A DNA stretch of 64,000 nucleotides from an uncultured Parabacteroides sp. (GCA_934725305.1 CAKVBA010000006.1:1-64000), one strand, 5' to 3'; counted from the first letter of the stretch, positions 35,855 through 46,045 are shown. The notes: a model not told the origin generated them from the sequence alone. A program made the numbers and translations.

Positions 35855-38242
35855 ATGCATCGACCTAAAAAACGTTGGAAACTGAAACAGAGACTGATCT
35901 TTTTACTTATATCAGGAGCCATCTGCTGGCTATGGCTCTTCATCTGTATTCCTCGTAACCTCTTTCAAGAAGGCTACTCTACTCTTCTGTATTCATCGGA
36001 AGGCGAACTGTTGGGAGCGCGTATTGCTCCGGATGGACAATGGCGTTTCCCCATGACTCAGCAGGTTCCTAAAAAGTTCAGAACCTGTCTCACCACCTTC
36101 GAAGATAAACGTTTCAACTATCACATGGGCATCGATCTATTTGCCTTTGCACGAGCCTTTCAGCTTAATCTACAAGCGGGCAAGGTTGTTAGTGGTGGCA
36201 GCACACTGACTATGCAATTAGCTCGACTGGCCCGAAAGAACCAGCCTCGCACACTTAGACAAAAGCTTATAGAAGTAAGCTGGGCTCTCTATCTGGAAAC
36301 TATCTACAGCAAAGAGAAGATCTTACAGCTCTATGCCTCTCATGCGCCTTTTGGCGGAAATGTAATAGGCGTAGAGACAGCGGCTTGGCGCTATTTCGGT
36401 CGCAGTGCCTCCAATCTTTCCTGGGCAGAAAGCGCCACTTTAGCGGTCTTGCCCAATTCTCCGGCGCTGATTCATCCGGGACGAAACCGCAAGCTGCTTA
36501 AGGAAAAAAGAGACCGATTATTGAAACAGCTTTGGCAGATTGGAAAGATTGACCAGATTGAATATGAGCTGGCCTGCATGGAGCCTCTGCCCGATGCTCC
36601 CGTTCCTCTGCCGCATGATGCCTCTCATCTATTGGAACAAATTGCGGCATCAAAACCCGGTCAGCAGATTTCCTCTTCTATTCATTATAATCTGCAACGA
36701 CAGGCCCAAAACATTGTCAACCAATATGCGGCTCAATACCAGTCGAACCACATCTATAATACAGCAGCACTGATTGCGGATGTGGAAAGTGGCGAAGTCC
36801 TGGCGTATGTAGGCAATGTAGATAATCTGACGGACAAACAGCGCGGAGGCGAAGTGAATGTGATTACAGCTCCTCGTAGCACGGGCAGTATTCTCAAGCC
36901 CTTTCTGTATGCAGCCATGCTACACGACGGGCTGATTCTTCCCTCAACACTGATATCGGATGTTCCACTCAACATCAATGGCTTCACGCCGCAAAACTAC
37001 AACAAGAGCTTTCACGGAGCAGTGCCGGCTCATGTGGCCATCGAACGCTCCTTAAATGTGCCTCTGGTCAGAATGCTTACTCAATACAACACCGGGCGCT
37101 TCATGTCGCTACTTAAAAAGTTAGGTATGACAACTCTACGCTTTTCGGAACAACATTACGGTGCTTCTCTGATATTGGGCGGAGCCGAGGGAAATCTTTG
37201 GGATCTGTGTGGCATGTACGCCTCTTTGGCTCGCTCTCTTTCACATTATCACCGCTATAACGGACGATATGATGCTGGCGACATTCATCCTCTGACTTTT
37301 ATTCCATCCGCCTCGCCCAAAGAGGAGATTCAGCGTCTGAACGATCCGAGACTGAGCGATCAAGGCCTTCTATCCTATGCCTCTATCTGGTTTATGCTGG
37401 ATGCTATGTCGGCCGTGAACCGTCCGGAAGAAGAGTCTGACTGGCAACAGTTCGACTCGATGAAACAGATTGCCTGGAAGACTGGCACCAGCTATGGCGG
37501 ACGAGATGCTTGGGCCATTGGCACGACACGACGATATGTTGTAGGCGTATGGGTTGGGAATGCCTCCGGAGAAGGACGAGCCGGACTGACCGGTGTGGGA
37601 AATGCGGCTCCAGTCTTATTCGACCTCTTTGCTCTGCTTCCGGATAGTCCTTGGTTTGATCAGCCTTTTGATGAGCTGGAACAGATGCCGATCTGCCGAA
37701 AAAGCGGACATAAAGCCTCTGCTATCTGTGAAGAGGTGGACACTCTGTATATGCCTGTTTCCGGACAACAGACAACGCTCTGTCCCTATCATAAATTGAT
37801 TCATCTGTCGGCAGACGGACGTTTTCGGGTCAATAGTTCTTGTGAATCGCCCAACCGCATGATTACGAAAGCTTGGTTTGTTTTACCTCCGGCGCAAGCC
37901 TATTACTACCGGAACTATCATGTCGATTACAATCCGCTTCCGCCTTTTAAACCCGGATGCGAAGAGAGCAGCAGCCGTTCTTCTCTGATTAATGTGATCT
38001 ATCCCGAGCACGAAGCTATACTCTATCTACCGAAAGGATTCTCAGGAGAACAAGAGATGTTTATCTTCAAGGCGGTACATCAAGATCCGGAAGCTACGCT
38101 TTATTGGCATTTGGACGATCACTATTTAGGAGAGACAACCGACCTGCATCAGATGGCTTGCCGGGCCGACAAAGGTCTTCATCTGCTGACATTGATGGAT
38201 GAACAGGGCAACCAGAAGAAGATACAATTCAGGGTTAAATGA
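35855..38242 (+). CDS. pbpC: Penicillin-binding protein 1C
   Basis: The ATG at 35855 (MHRPKKRWKLKQRLIFLLIS) is chosen because the promoter box at 35833-35840 lies inside the longer frame from 35786. The protein is 795 residues: one membrane anchor, a GT51 glycosyltransferase domain with TTFEDKRFNYHMGID and GGSTLTMQLARL, a transpeptidase domain with STGSILKPFLYAAML, RSLNVPLV and KTGTSYGGRDAW, and a BiPBP_C tail. It polymerises and crosslinks peptidoglycan. A single unit ending at a shared terminator. Confidence 0.93.
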   Translation: MHRPKKRWKLKQRLIFLLISGAICWLWLFICIPRNLFQEGYSTLLYSSEGELLGARIAPDGQWRFPMTQQVPKKFRTCLTTFEDKRFNYHMGIDLFAFARAFQLNLQAGKVVSGGSTLTMQLARLARKNQPRTLRQKLIEVSWALYLETIYSKEKILQLYASHAPFGGNVIGVETAAWRYFGRSASNLSWAESATLAVLPNSPALIHPGRNRKLLKEKRDRLLKQLWQIGKIDQIEYELACMEPLPDAPVPLPHDASHLLEQIAASKPGQQISSSIHYNLQRQAQNIVNQYAAQYQSNHIYNTAALIADVESGEVLAYVGNVDNLTDKQRGGEVNVITAPRSTGSILKPFLYAAMLHDGLILPSTLISDVPLNINGFTPQNYNKSFHGAVPAHVAIERSLNVPLVRMLTQYNTGRFMSLLKKLGMTTLRFSEQHYGASLILGGAEGNLWDLCGMYASLARSLSHYHRYNGRYDAGDIHPLTFIPSASPKEEIQRLNDPRLSDQGLLSYASIWFMLDAMSAVNRPEEESDWQQFDSMKQIAWKTGTSYGGRDAWAIGTTRRYVVGVWVGNASGEGRAGLTGVGNAAPVLFDLFALLPDSPWFDQPFDELEQMPICRKSGHKASAICEEVDTLYMPVSGQQTTLCPYHKLIHLSADGRFRVNSSCESPNRMITKAWFVLPPAQAYYYRNYHVDYNPLPPFKPGCEESSSRSSLINVIYPEHEAILYLPKGFSGEQEMFIFKAVHQDPEATLYWHLDDHYLGETTDLHQMACRADKGLHLLTLMDEQGNQKKIQFRVK

Positions 38243-38263
38243 CAATAGGAACGACATTACCTA

Positions 38264-38304
38264 AAAAGGGCTGCATCAAAACAACCATTTCGATGCAGCC
38301 CTAT
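38264..38304. terminator. Bidirectional terminator between pbpC and M3 peptidase
   Basis: AAAAGGGCTGCATCAAA pairs with TTTCGATGCAGCCCTATT; serves two convergent genes. Confidence 0.75.
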
Positions 38305-38327
38305 TAACTTTATGGTATGAATATCTA

Positions 38328-40442
38328 TTACTTCAGACCTCTATTTTCCAACAGTGGACCAACTTCTGGTTCGTGACCACGGAAGTTCTTATACATTACC
38401 ATAGCATCATCGATACCACCCGGTGTCAATATATAGTTACGGAACTTAGAAGCAACCTCCTGATCGAAGATGTTACCAGCTTCTTTGTATGCCTGGAAAG
38501 CATCACAATCCAACACTTCCGCCCAAATGTAGCTATAATAACCTGCTGTATAACCACCGCCCATTGTGTGGCTGAAGTAAGTTGTACGATAACGAGAAGG
38601 AATCTGTTTCAACAGACCACGTTTGCCCAACTTATCTGCTTCGAACTTCATCACATCCATATTCGGATCAACCTCTTTCAATACGTGATAGTCCATATCC
38701 AACAAAGAAGCAGCCAGATATTCAGCTGTAACAAATCCCTGACCATACTTACCGCTCTTATCCAATTTCTCGATCAAAGCAGCCGGCATCACTTCACCTG
38801 TTTCATAATGCTTAGCATACACTTTCAATACTTCCGGTTCGAATACCCAATGTTCCATTACCTGAGAAGGCAACTCAACGAAGTCGCGAGGCACACCAGA
38901 TACGCCATAATAGTGAACATCTTTAAACAGGTTGTGCAAACCATGACCAAATTCATGGAACAAAGTAGTAGCTTCATCTGCGCTCAACAAAGCCGGTTTG
39001 CCCGGAGCAGGCTGAGAGAAGTTGCATACGATTGTAACAACCGGGCCCAGACGCTTGCCATCTTTGTAAGTCTGTGAGCGATAAGTGCCACACCATGCAC
39101 CACCACGTTTGCTGGCACGTGGGAAGAAGTCCATATACAACACACCCAGATGAGTGCCGTCTTTATCCTTACATTCAAATGCCATAGCATCCGGATGAGG
39201 CAACGGAATCTCTTTGATCGGAGTGAATGTGATACCATACAGCTTGTTAGCCACATAGAATGCACCTTCACGAACGTTGCTCAGCTCCAGATAAGGACGA
39301 ACTTCGTTTTCATCCAAATCGAACTTAGCCTTCTTAGCCTTCTCGAAATAGTAACGCCAGTCCCAACCTTCAGCTTCGAAGTTTCCACCTTCTTTCTTGA
39401 TCTCTGCCTGAATGTCAGCCAATTCCTGTTTAGCCTTCACGATAGTCGGCTTCCACAACTGGTCTAACAGTTTATACACAGCAGCAGGATTCTTTGACAT
39501 ACGTTCTTCCAATACGAAGTCTGCGTAAGTATCATAACCCATCAAGCGAGCCTTTTCAAGACGTTTAGTGATCAGAGTTCTTACCACCTCTTTATTGTCG
39601 CTTTCGTTGCCATTATTACAACGGTTGATGTATCCTTTGAAGATCTTTTCACGCAATGCACGGTTATCGGCATACTGCAAGAACGGCATCACGCTCGGAT
39701 TCTGCAAAGTAAACAACCACTTACCTTCCATACCAGCGCCCTTAGCAGCTTCAGCTGCATTGGCAATCAGGCTTTCTGGCAAACCGGCCAAATCTTCCTG
39801 CTTGTCGATAACCAGCTGGAAAGCATTGGTCTCTTTCAACATATTCTGACCAAAAGTCAACTGCAACATAGAGATTTCAGCATTCAGTTTACGCAACTGC
39901 TCCTGCTTGTCTGCCGGCAAGTTTGCACCGCCACGCACGAAGTTTTTATAGGTATCTTCCAACAGTTTAGCCTGCTCCTTGTCCAAGTTCAGAGACTCAC
40001 GTTTGTCATACACAGCTTTTACACGTGCAAACAATGTCGGATTCAGGTTGATATCATCACCATGCTTTGACAAGATGGGAGATAATTCACGGCTCAATTC
40101 CTGAATTTCATCAGTTGTATTTGCACTGTTCAAACCATAAAACACAGAGCTTACCTTACGCAACAGCGGACCCGCCTGATCCATCGCAGCAATGGTATTC
40201 TCGAATGTAGGCTCTTCTGTATTATTACAGATAGCCTCAATTTCACGGCTCTCTTCTTCAATACCCTGAAGGAATGCAGGCTTGTAATCAGCAAACTTAA
40301 TCTGATCAAAAGGAGGCACTCCAAACGGAGTTGTGTATTCACTCAAGAAAGGATTTCCTCCTTCCGCATCAGACTTCTGTCCGGATGAGCTACATGCTGT
40401 TAAAGCAACGGCCAAACCAGCGGCCATAATAAATTGTTTCAT
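38328..40442 (-). CDS. M3-family metallopeptidase lipoprotein (first of tandem pair)
   Basis: A 704-residue lipoprotein (GLAVALTACSSS, Cys about residue 18) of peptidase family M3, dipeptidyl carboxypeptidase (Dcp) type. The zinc motif is TLFHEFGHGLHNLF near residue 495, with the downstream Glu in the family-typical helix. It removes C-terminal dipeptides from peptides in the periplasm. The adjacent gene 17 bp upstream encodes a closely related paralogue; both share long identical segments (KEGGNFEAEGWDWRYYFEK-like). Probably co-transcribed from the promoter before the second gene. Confidence 0.92.
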   Translation of the reverse strand: MKQFIMAAGLAVALTACSSSGQKSDAEGGNPFLSEYTTPFGVPPFDQIKFADYKPAFLQGIEEESREIEAICNNTEEPTFENTIAAMDQAGPLLRKVSSVFYGLNSANTTDEIQELSRELSPILSKHGDDINLNPTLFARVKAVYDKRESLNLDKEQAKLLEDTYKNFVRGGANLPADKQEQLRKLNAEISMLQLTFGQNMLKETNAFQLVIDKQEDLAGLPESLIANAAEAAKGAGMEGKWLFTLQNPSVMPFLQYADNRALREKIFKGYINRCNNGNESDNKEVVRTLITKRLEKARLMGYDTYADFVLEERMSKNPAAVYKLLDQLWKPTIVKAKQELADIQAEIKKEGGNFEAEGWDWRYYFEKAKKAKFDLDENEVRPYLELSNVREGAFYVANKLYGITFTPIKEIPLPHPDAMAFECKDKDGTHLGVLYMDFFPRASKRGGAWCGTYRSQTYKDGKRLGPVVTIVCNFSQPAPGKPALLSADEATTLFHEFGHGLHNLFKDVHYYGVSGVPRDFVELPSQVMEHWVFEPEVLKVYAKHYETGEVMPAALIEKLDKSGKYGQGFVTAEYLAASLLDMDYHVLKEVDPNMDVMKFEADKLGKRGLLKQIPSRYRTTYFSHTMGGGYTAGYYSYIWAEVLDCDAFQAYKEAGNIFDQEVASKFRNYILTPGGIDDAMVMYKNFRGHEPEVGPLLENRGLK

Positions 40443-40458
40443 ATACTTAATATTTGGA

Positions 40459-42576
40459 TTATTTTAAACCTCTGTTCTTCAATAAAGGATCGATACCCGG
40501 CTCTTTACCGCGGAAGTTCTTATACATTACCATAGCATCGTCGATACCGCCCGGTGTCAATACATAGTTACGGAACTTAGATGCCACTTCCTGATTGAAC
40601 AAGTCGCCTGTTTCCACATATGCTTCAAATGCATCACAATCCAGCACCTCTGCCCAGATATAGCTATAGTAACCTGCTGTGTAGCCACCTTCCATTGTGT
40701 GACCGAAATAAGTTGAGCGATAGCGAGGAGGAATCTGTGAAAGCAATCCACGTCTCTTATTCAAGTTCTGAGCCTCAAATTCGTTGATGTCCAAATCCTT
40801 CGGGATTTCTTTCAATACATGATAGTCCATATCCAACAAAGAGGCTGCCAAATATTCTGTAGTGGCAAAACCCTGACCATATTTACCACACTTAACCATA
40901 CGGTCAACCAATGACTGAGGCATAACTTCACCAGTCTGATAGTGCTTAGCATACACCTTCAATACTTCCGGTTCGAATGCCCAATGTTCCATTACCTGAG
41001 AAGGCAACTCAACGAAATCGCAAGGAACGTCGGATACACCATAATAATGAACATCACCAAACAAAGAATGCAATGCGTGACCAAATTCATGGAAGACAGT
41101 CTCTGCTTCGTTTGAGCTCAACAAAGCCGGCTGTCCTTCTGCAGGCTTACTGAAGTTGAATACAGTAGTTACAACCGGAGCCAAGCGTTTGCCATCTTTA
41201 TAGGTCTGTGAACGATAGCCACCACACCATGCACCACTGCTCTTGCCCGGACGAGTAAAGAAGTCCATATACAATACGCCCAGATGAGTGCCATCTTTGT
41301 CTTTACATTCAAAAGCGAATGCATCCGGATCCGGCTTCGGAATGTCTTTGATCTCGGTAAAAGTGATACCATATAATCTATTGGCTACATAGAATGCACC
41401 TTCACGAACGTTGTTCAGTTCCAGATAAGGACGAACCTCGTTTTCATCCAAATCGAACTTAGCCTTCTTTGCCTTCTCGAAATAGTAACGCCAGTCCCAA
41501 CCTTCAGCCTGGAAGTTTCCACCCTCTTTCTTGATTTCGGCATTGATATCGGCCAATTCAATCTTTGCCTTATCCAAAGCCGGTTTCCAGATCTGATCCA
41601 ACAGATTGTAAACAGCCTTTTCGTTCTTAGCCATCTCATCTTCCAATGCGAAAGAAGCGTAGTCTTCATGACCCATTACATGTGCCTTTTCCAAACGGGC
41701 AGCAACCAACTCTTTTACTACTTCCTTATTATCATTTTCGTTGCCATTGTTACCACGGCTAATATAGGCATTGAAAATCTTTTCACGCAATTCACGGTTC
41801 TCGGCATACTGCAAGAAAGGAATCACACTCGGGTTGTGCAATGTAAAGATCCATTTACCCTCTTGTCCGGCTGCTTTAGCAGTAGCAGCAGCGGCAGCAA
41901 TCACAGTTTCGGGCAGACCGGCCAAATCTTCCTGCTTGTCAATAATCAGTTTGAATCCGTTTGTCTCTTTCAATGAATGCTGTCCAAATGTAAGTTCAAG
42001 CATAGCAATCTTTTCGTTCAACTCACGCAAACGTGCCTGCTTGTCGGCATCCAGGTTGGCACCGCCTCTTACAAAACCTTTATATGTCAATTCCAACAAT
42101 CGGGCCTGTTCTTTATCAAGATTCAACGACTCACGTTGGTCATATACGGCTTTAACACGGGCAAACAATTCCGGATTCAGATTGATATCATCACGGTGTT
42201 TTGACAACAACGGAGAGAATTCCTGTTCCAATTTCTGAATTTCATCAGTGGTGTTCACACTTGAACGGCCAGAGAATGCATGAGAAACCTTAGACAACAA
42301 ACGTCCACTCTGATCTAATGCCACAATAGTGTTTTCAAAAGTTGGAGCTTCGGTATTGTTGATAATAGCCTCAACTTCTGCCCTCTGTTCTTCCAGACCT
42401 TTCAAAAGAGCCGGCTTATAATCGGCTATCTGAATCTGATCAAAAGGCGGTACGCCAAAAGGTGTTGCGTACTCTGAGAAGAATGGGTTTGCGCCATCAG
42501 CGGCACCATTCTTCGGCGACTGTGTGCAAGCTGCCAGAATCACAGCAAGTCCGGCGGCCATAAGTGTTTTATTCAT
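40459..42576 (-). CDS. M3-family metallopeptidase lipoprotein (second of tandem pair)
   Basis: The ATG at 42576 (MNKTLMAAGLAVILAAC) gives a clean lipoprotein signal with Cys near residue 17, in place of the longer frame. The 705-residue protein has the M3 zinc motif TVFHEFGHALHSLF near residue 495 and is similar to the neighbouring paralogue along its whole length, so the pair arose by tandem duplication. Dipeptidyl carboxypeptidase activity is expected. A CAAATATA (TATATTTG) promoter box lies at 42610-42617. Confidence 0.92.
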   Translation of the reverse strand: MNKTLMAAGLAVILAACTQSPKNGAADGANPFFSEYATPFGVPPFDQIQIADYKPALLKGLEEQRAEVEAIINNTEAPTFENTIVALDQSGRLLSKVSHAFSGRSSVNTTDEIQKLEQEFSPLLSKHRDDINLNPELFARVKAVYDQRESLNLDKEQARLLELTYKGFVRGGANLDADKQARLRELNEKIAMLELTFGQHSLKETNGFKLIIDKQEDLAGLPETVIAAAAATAKAAGQEGKWIFTLHNPSVIPFLQYAENRELREKIFNAYISRGNNGNENDNKEVVKELVAARLEKAHVMGHEDYASFALEDEMAKNEKAVYNLLDQIWKPALDKAKIELADINAEIKKEGGNFQAEGWDWRYYFEKAKKAKFDLDENEVRPYLELNNVREGAFYVANRLYGITFTEIKDIPKPDPDAFAFECKDKDGTHLGVLYMDFFTRPGKSSGAWCGGYRSQTYKDGKRLAPVVTTVFNFSKPAEGQPALLSSNEAETVFHEFGHALHSLFGDVHYYGVSDVPCDFVELPSQVMEHWAFEPEVLKVYAKHYQTGEVMPQSLVDRMVKCGKYGQGFATTEYLAASLLDMDYHVLKEIPKDLDINEFEAQNLNKRRGLLSQIPPRYRSTYFGHTMEGGYTAGYYSYIWAEVLDCDAFEAYVETGDLFNQEVASKFRNYVLTPGGIDDAMVMYKNFRGKEPGIDPLLKNRGLK

Positions 42577-42609
42577 ACTAGTTTGTTTAATTAATTTATA
42601 TGTGTGCAA

Positions 42610-42617
42610 CAAATATA
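42610..42617 (-). promoter_or_regulatory. -7 promoter box of the M3 peptidase pair
   Basis: TATATTTG on the minus strand, exact TAnnTTTG match, 33 bp before the start. Confidence 0.6.
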
Positions 42618-42674
42618 ACGAAGATTTGTCTTACTTTAGCAAATCAATACAAATGAAATGTTAAAGTTTATGGT

Positions 42675-43637
42675 ATGAATAAAATATGTAGCCTTTTTGA
42701 TATTAAATATCCCATCATTCAAGGTGGAATGGTGTGGTGTAGCGGATGGAGACTGGCAGCAGCCGTCAGCCAAGCCGGTGGATTAGGTCTTTTAGGTGCA
42801 GGCTCGATGCATCCTGAAACTCTTCGCGAACATATCCGCAAGTGCAAAGCAGCCACAAGTAACCCGTTTGGTGTGAATGTGCCGCTGATGTATCCGGAAA
42901 TTGACAAACTGATGCAGATTCTTGTCGAAGAGGAGGTGAAGATTGTGTTTACCTCTGCCGGTAACCCGAAGAGCTGGACTCCTTTCTTGAAAGAGCATGG
43001 CCTCACAGTCGCGCATGTAGTGAGCAGTTCCAAGTTTGCCCTCAAATGTGAAGAGGCCGGCGTGGATGCTATCGTTGCGGAGGGTTTTGAAGCGGGCGGA
43101 CATAACGGAAGAGAAGAAACCACTACGCTCTGTCTGATACCGGCCGTGAGACGCGTCACTCAATTACCATTAATTGCGGCCGGAGGTATTGGCACAGGTG
43201 AAGCTATTTTAGCTACCTTTGCACTCGGAGCGGATGGTGTTCAGATGGGCACTCGTTTTGCCTTGACCGAAGAGAGCTCGGCACACGATAACTTCAAGCA
43301 GTTGTGTCTCGGTCTGAAAGAGGGCGATACCAAGCTTCTGCTGAAGAAGCTCTCTCCTACTCGTCTGGTCAAAGGTGACTTTACATCGGCTGTTGAAGAG
43401 GCCGAAGCGCGTGGAGCTTCTGCCGAAGAGCTGCGTGAACTGCTGGGCAGAGGACGCGCCAAGAAGGGTATCTTTGAAGGTGACCTGCAAGAGGGCGAAC
43501 TGGAGATTGGACAAATCGCCTCTCTCTTTCACAAACAGCAGTCTGTTGCTGAGGTCATGGATGAGCTGGTCGCTCAATATCAGACAGCCATGGAGACATT
43601 ACACAGAGATGCTCCATATTTGGGGCTAAACAAATAA
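42675..43637 (+). CDS. NPD/FabK-like flavoprotein (nitronate monooxygenase or enoyl-ACP reductase II)
   Basis: A 320-residue TIM-barrel flavoprotein beginning MNKICSLFDIKYPIIQGGMV, with VNVPLMYPEID, VEGFEAGGHNGREE (matching AEGxEAGGHxG) and IAAGGIGTGEAILATFALGA DGVQ-type FMN site. This group includes nitronate monooxygenases and FabK enoyl-ACP reductases; the length and AEGFEAGGH motif favour FabK-like enzymes, but function needs assay. It precedes msrA by 19 bp. Confidence 0.85.
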   Translation: MNKICSLFDIKYPIIQGGMVWCSGWRLAAAVSQAGGLGLLGAGSMHPETLREHIRKCKAATSNPFGVNVPLMYPEIDKLMQILVEEEVKIVFTSAGNPKSWTPFLKEHGLTVAHVVSSSKFALKCEEAGVDAIVAEGFEAGGHNGREETTTLCLIPAVRRVTQLPLIAAGGIGTGEAILATFALGADGVQMGTRFALTEESSAHDNFKQLCLGLKEGDTKLLLKKLSPTRLVKGDFTSAVEEAEARGASAEELRELLGRGRAKKGIFEGDLQEGELEIGQIASLFHKQQSVAEVMDELVAQYQTAMETLHRDAPYLGLNK

Positions 43638-43656
43638 CGTTATATACATATATTAT

Positions 43657-44175
43657 ATGGAAACAACAGCAAAAATCTATCTGGCCGGTGGCTGCTTTTG
43701 GGGAACCGAACATTTCCTGAAACAGATTCACGGCGTTGAATCTACTCAAGTGGGCTATGCCAACAGCATCCAGGAGAATCCCAGTTATCAAGAGGTTCGC
43801 TCTGGCAATACCAAGGCGGCCGAAACCGTAGAAGTTATTTATCATCCCGAAGTGGTTGGCTTGGGCTTCTTGCTCAAACTCTATTTCCAGACCATCGACC
43901 CGACCAGCGTCAACAAGCAAGGCGAAGATTCCGGCACTCAATATCGCACCGGAATCTATTATACCAATGATGCTGATCTGCCTATCATCCAACAGAAGAT
44001 TGACGAACTGGCAAAGGAATATCAAGACCCGATTGCCATCGAAGTGAAACCGATTGAAAACTTCTACACCGCCGAAGAGTATCATCAAGACTACTTGGAC
44101 AAAAACGTAGATGGCTATTGCCACATCAATCCCAAGCTCTTCGAGTTGGCCCGTAATGCCAAACAACCTAAGTAA
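43657..44175 (+). CDS. msrA: Peptide-methionine (S)-S-oxide reductase
   Basis: A 172-residue MsrA with the catalytic motif GGCFWGTEHFL (Cys near residue 14), plus GYANSIQENPSYQEV and the family-typical DPTSVNKQGEDSGTQYRTGI. It reduces methionine-S-sulfoxide in proteins using thioredoxin. No MsrB domain is fused. It is 19 bp after the FabK-like gene and has a terminator hairpin at 44216-44256. Confidence 0.95.
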   Translation: METTAKIYLAGGCFWGTEHFLKQIHGVESTQVGYANSIQENPSYQEVRSGNTKAAETVEVIYHPEVVGLGFLLKLYFQTIDPTSVNKQGEDSGTQYRTGIYYTNDADLPIIQQKIDELAKEYQDPIAIEVKPIENFYTAEEYHQDYLDKNVDGYCHINPKLFELARNAKQPK

Positions 44176-44215
44176 CAGGTATGTTTAGATTGCAAAACGG
44201 AATATATATTTTCTT

Positions 44216-44256
44216 AAAAGCACCTATTTTTTATTGTTATAAAGATTGGTGCTTTT
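44216..44256 (+). terminator. msrA: Terminator after msrA
   Basis: AAAAGCACC (44216-44224) pairs with GGTGCTTTT (44248-44256), followed by CTTTTTAT. Confidence 0.8.
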
Positions 44257-44268
44257 CTTTTTATCCTA

Positions 44269-44276
44269 TATATTTG
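44269..44276 (+). promoter_or_regulatory. -7 promoter box of the secreted-protein gene
   Basis: TATATTTG, exact TAnnTTTG match, 29 bp before the ATG. Confidence 0.6.
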
Positions 44277-44305
44277 CTAAATCTTAAATATCTAAATGTT
44301 TTTAT

Positions 44306-45934
44306 ATGAAGAAAATTTTTACATCTATTAGTTTGGCTGCCATGACCTTTATGACCACAATGCCAGGCATGGCGCAAGAACAACGTTTGACCGACGAACA
44401 AAAAGCAGAAGCGATTGCAACCGTTATACCAGCTGTCTTTGATCAAGTGAAACAGATCAGCGGTATCGACATTTTGCAATTGGCTAAGCCTTCTGTGAAG
44501 ACCGTATTGGAATCTCCGTTGTTTGGTACTCAGAACCTATTGCGTGCTGATGCAGCAGCAACTACTCTTTCTATCCAACCGGATAGTGTGATTATGGATA
44601 TAAACGAAAAGCCTTTGAAATTGTATTTCAGCAACTACAAGACATTCAATCTGACCAATATACAGGGTGTTCCTGTGACATTGAATTTCCCGGAACAGAT
44701 TACAACTTCTAAGATTTTGAATATTTTTCAAGCTGGAATCACCATCAAAACGGGTGAAAAGAACGGCTTGCTTCCTTTCAACACATTAAATATTGGCTTG
44801 GATCTTGGAGAATTCAATTTTGTCCTCAACTGGTCTAGTGCCAAAGATATCCTGACTCTGAAAGAGAGCATGAAAGAGGGTGTGTTTACTTATGACATCG
44901 CTTTAACAAACGATTTCCGTGCAGCTTTAGAGTTCCTCAATAGAACTTTGATGTTAACATCTGATCCCAGTATTGCTACCGTGAAAAAGATTATCAAGGA
45001 ACTTCTTGCGTCTCCCGACTATCGCGTAGTAGCCGATATGACTCAGAAGAAAGAGGGCATTATCAATGCAAATCTACAAGCTGTGAAAGATGCTGCCGTT
45101 CTGCCGCTGAACGACATTAAGATCATGATTAACAAAGACGGTTCTAAAGAGATTATCACTACAAACTATGAAGATGGCAATGTAGAAGACTATGATCGCA
45201 CAGTTATTGCGGCTCCAACCGTAAACGGCATGTCTGCGTCAATCATCAGCACCAACTACGAAGCTGAAACTCTTCCTGAAAAAGAAGAAGATTGGACATT
45301 GGAATCTACTACCACTACTACATTGACAAATGCCAACGACAACATGATCAACCCGAACAACTTGGTTGCTTCTATTGTTGGCGGCATCTTGAAAGATATG
45401 ATTACTGGTAAAGAATCTTCTTTCTCAATGAATGTAAAAGAAAAAGAAGCTGAAACAGAAGCTGTTGAAAAAGAGATTTTCAGTTTGAACGTAACTCCAT
45501 CTATGGATGATGAGGCAATAATTGCTACAATCACAACTAAAGAAAAAGGCGAAAACGAGTTGGACATCGTTATTAGAATCCCGAAGAAAGGTCAGACTAT
45601 AAAGATTGACTTCTTTAAGTATAACGATGGCGTTAAAAACACAAAGGCTGCTGCAACAATGTTTACCACATCAAACTTGCTGTCTGCTGTAGGTAATGAG
45701 ACAATCACTCCGGAATTGAATGTTACTATCACTCCGGCTGAAAATGGCTTGTACATCAACAACTGCGAAAACGCTACTTACTCTATCGTTTCTATGAGCG
45801 GTAAGGTGATTGCTAATGGTATCATCTCTGGCAATGGTGCTTTCATCGCTACTCCATACATGCAAAGAGGACAGATCTACATCGTTACTATAGTAGAAAA
45901 CGGTGCTAAGAAATCTATCAAGATTATGAAGTAA
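44306..45934 (+). CDS. Secreted protein with T9SS-like C-terminal tail, function unknown
   Basis: A 542-residue protein with a signal peptide (KKIFTSISLAAMTFMTTMPG, cleavage at AQ near residue 23). The body is beta/alpha without a family that I recognise, and contains an acidic Glu-rich stretch (KEKEAETEAVEKEIF, about 375-390). The last ~70 residues (TYSIVSMSGKVIANGIISG, then YIVTIVENGAKKSIKIMK) resemble the type A sorting domain used by the type IX secretion system. It would be exported and possibly surface-attached. Single gene, with a strong terminator after it. Confidence 0.72.
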   Translation: MKKIFTSISLAAMTFMTTMPGMAQEQRLTDEQKAEAIATVIPAVFDQVKQISGIDILQLAKPSVKTVLESPLFGTQNLLRADAAATTLSIQPDSVIMDINEKPLKLYFSNYKTFNLTNIQGVPVTLNFPEQITTSKILNIFQAGITIKTGEKNGLLPFNTLNIGLDLGEFNFVLNWSSAKDILTLKESMKEGVFTYDIALTNDFRAALEFLNRTLMLTSDPSIATVKKIIKELLASPDYRVVADMTQKKEGIINANLQAVKDAAVLPLNDIKIMINKDGSKEIITTNYEDGNVEDYDRTVIAAPTVNGMSASIISTNYEAETLPEKEEDWTLESTTTTTLTNANDNMINPNNLVASIVGGILKDMITGKESSFSMNVKEKEAETEAVEKEIFSLNVTPSMDDEAIIATITTKEKGENELDIVIRIPKKGQTIKIDFFKYNDGVKNTKAAATMFTTSNLLSAVGNETITPELNVTITPAENGLYINNCENATYSIVSMSGKVIANGIISGNGAFIATPYMQRGQIYIVTIVENGAKKSIKIMK

Positions 45935-45958
45935 TCGAGAGGTGTTTTTATTTATAAC

Positions 45959-46001
45959 GAGGCTGCGTCAAATCGGTTGTTTTGACACAGCCTCTTTTTT
46001 T
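45959..46001 (+). terminator. Terminator after the secreted-protein gene
   Basis: GAGGCTGCGTCAAA pairs with TTTGACACAGCCTC, followed by TTTTTTT; conserved-arm hairpin family. Confidence 0.85.
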
Positions 46002-46045
46002 GTGGTGTGCTATTAGTGCCTAAGGCGTTGCCTTGGGCGACCGTG

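Noticed and set aside
38373..39077. 234-residue frame opposite the M3 peptidase
   Set aside because: Antisense shadow of a conserved peptidase; no independent signal.
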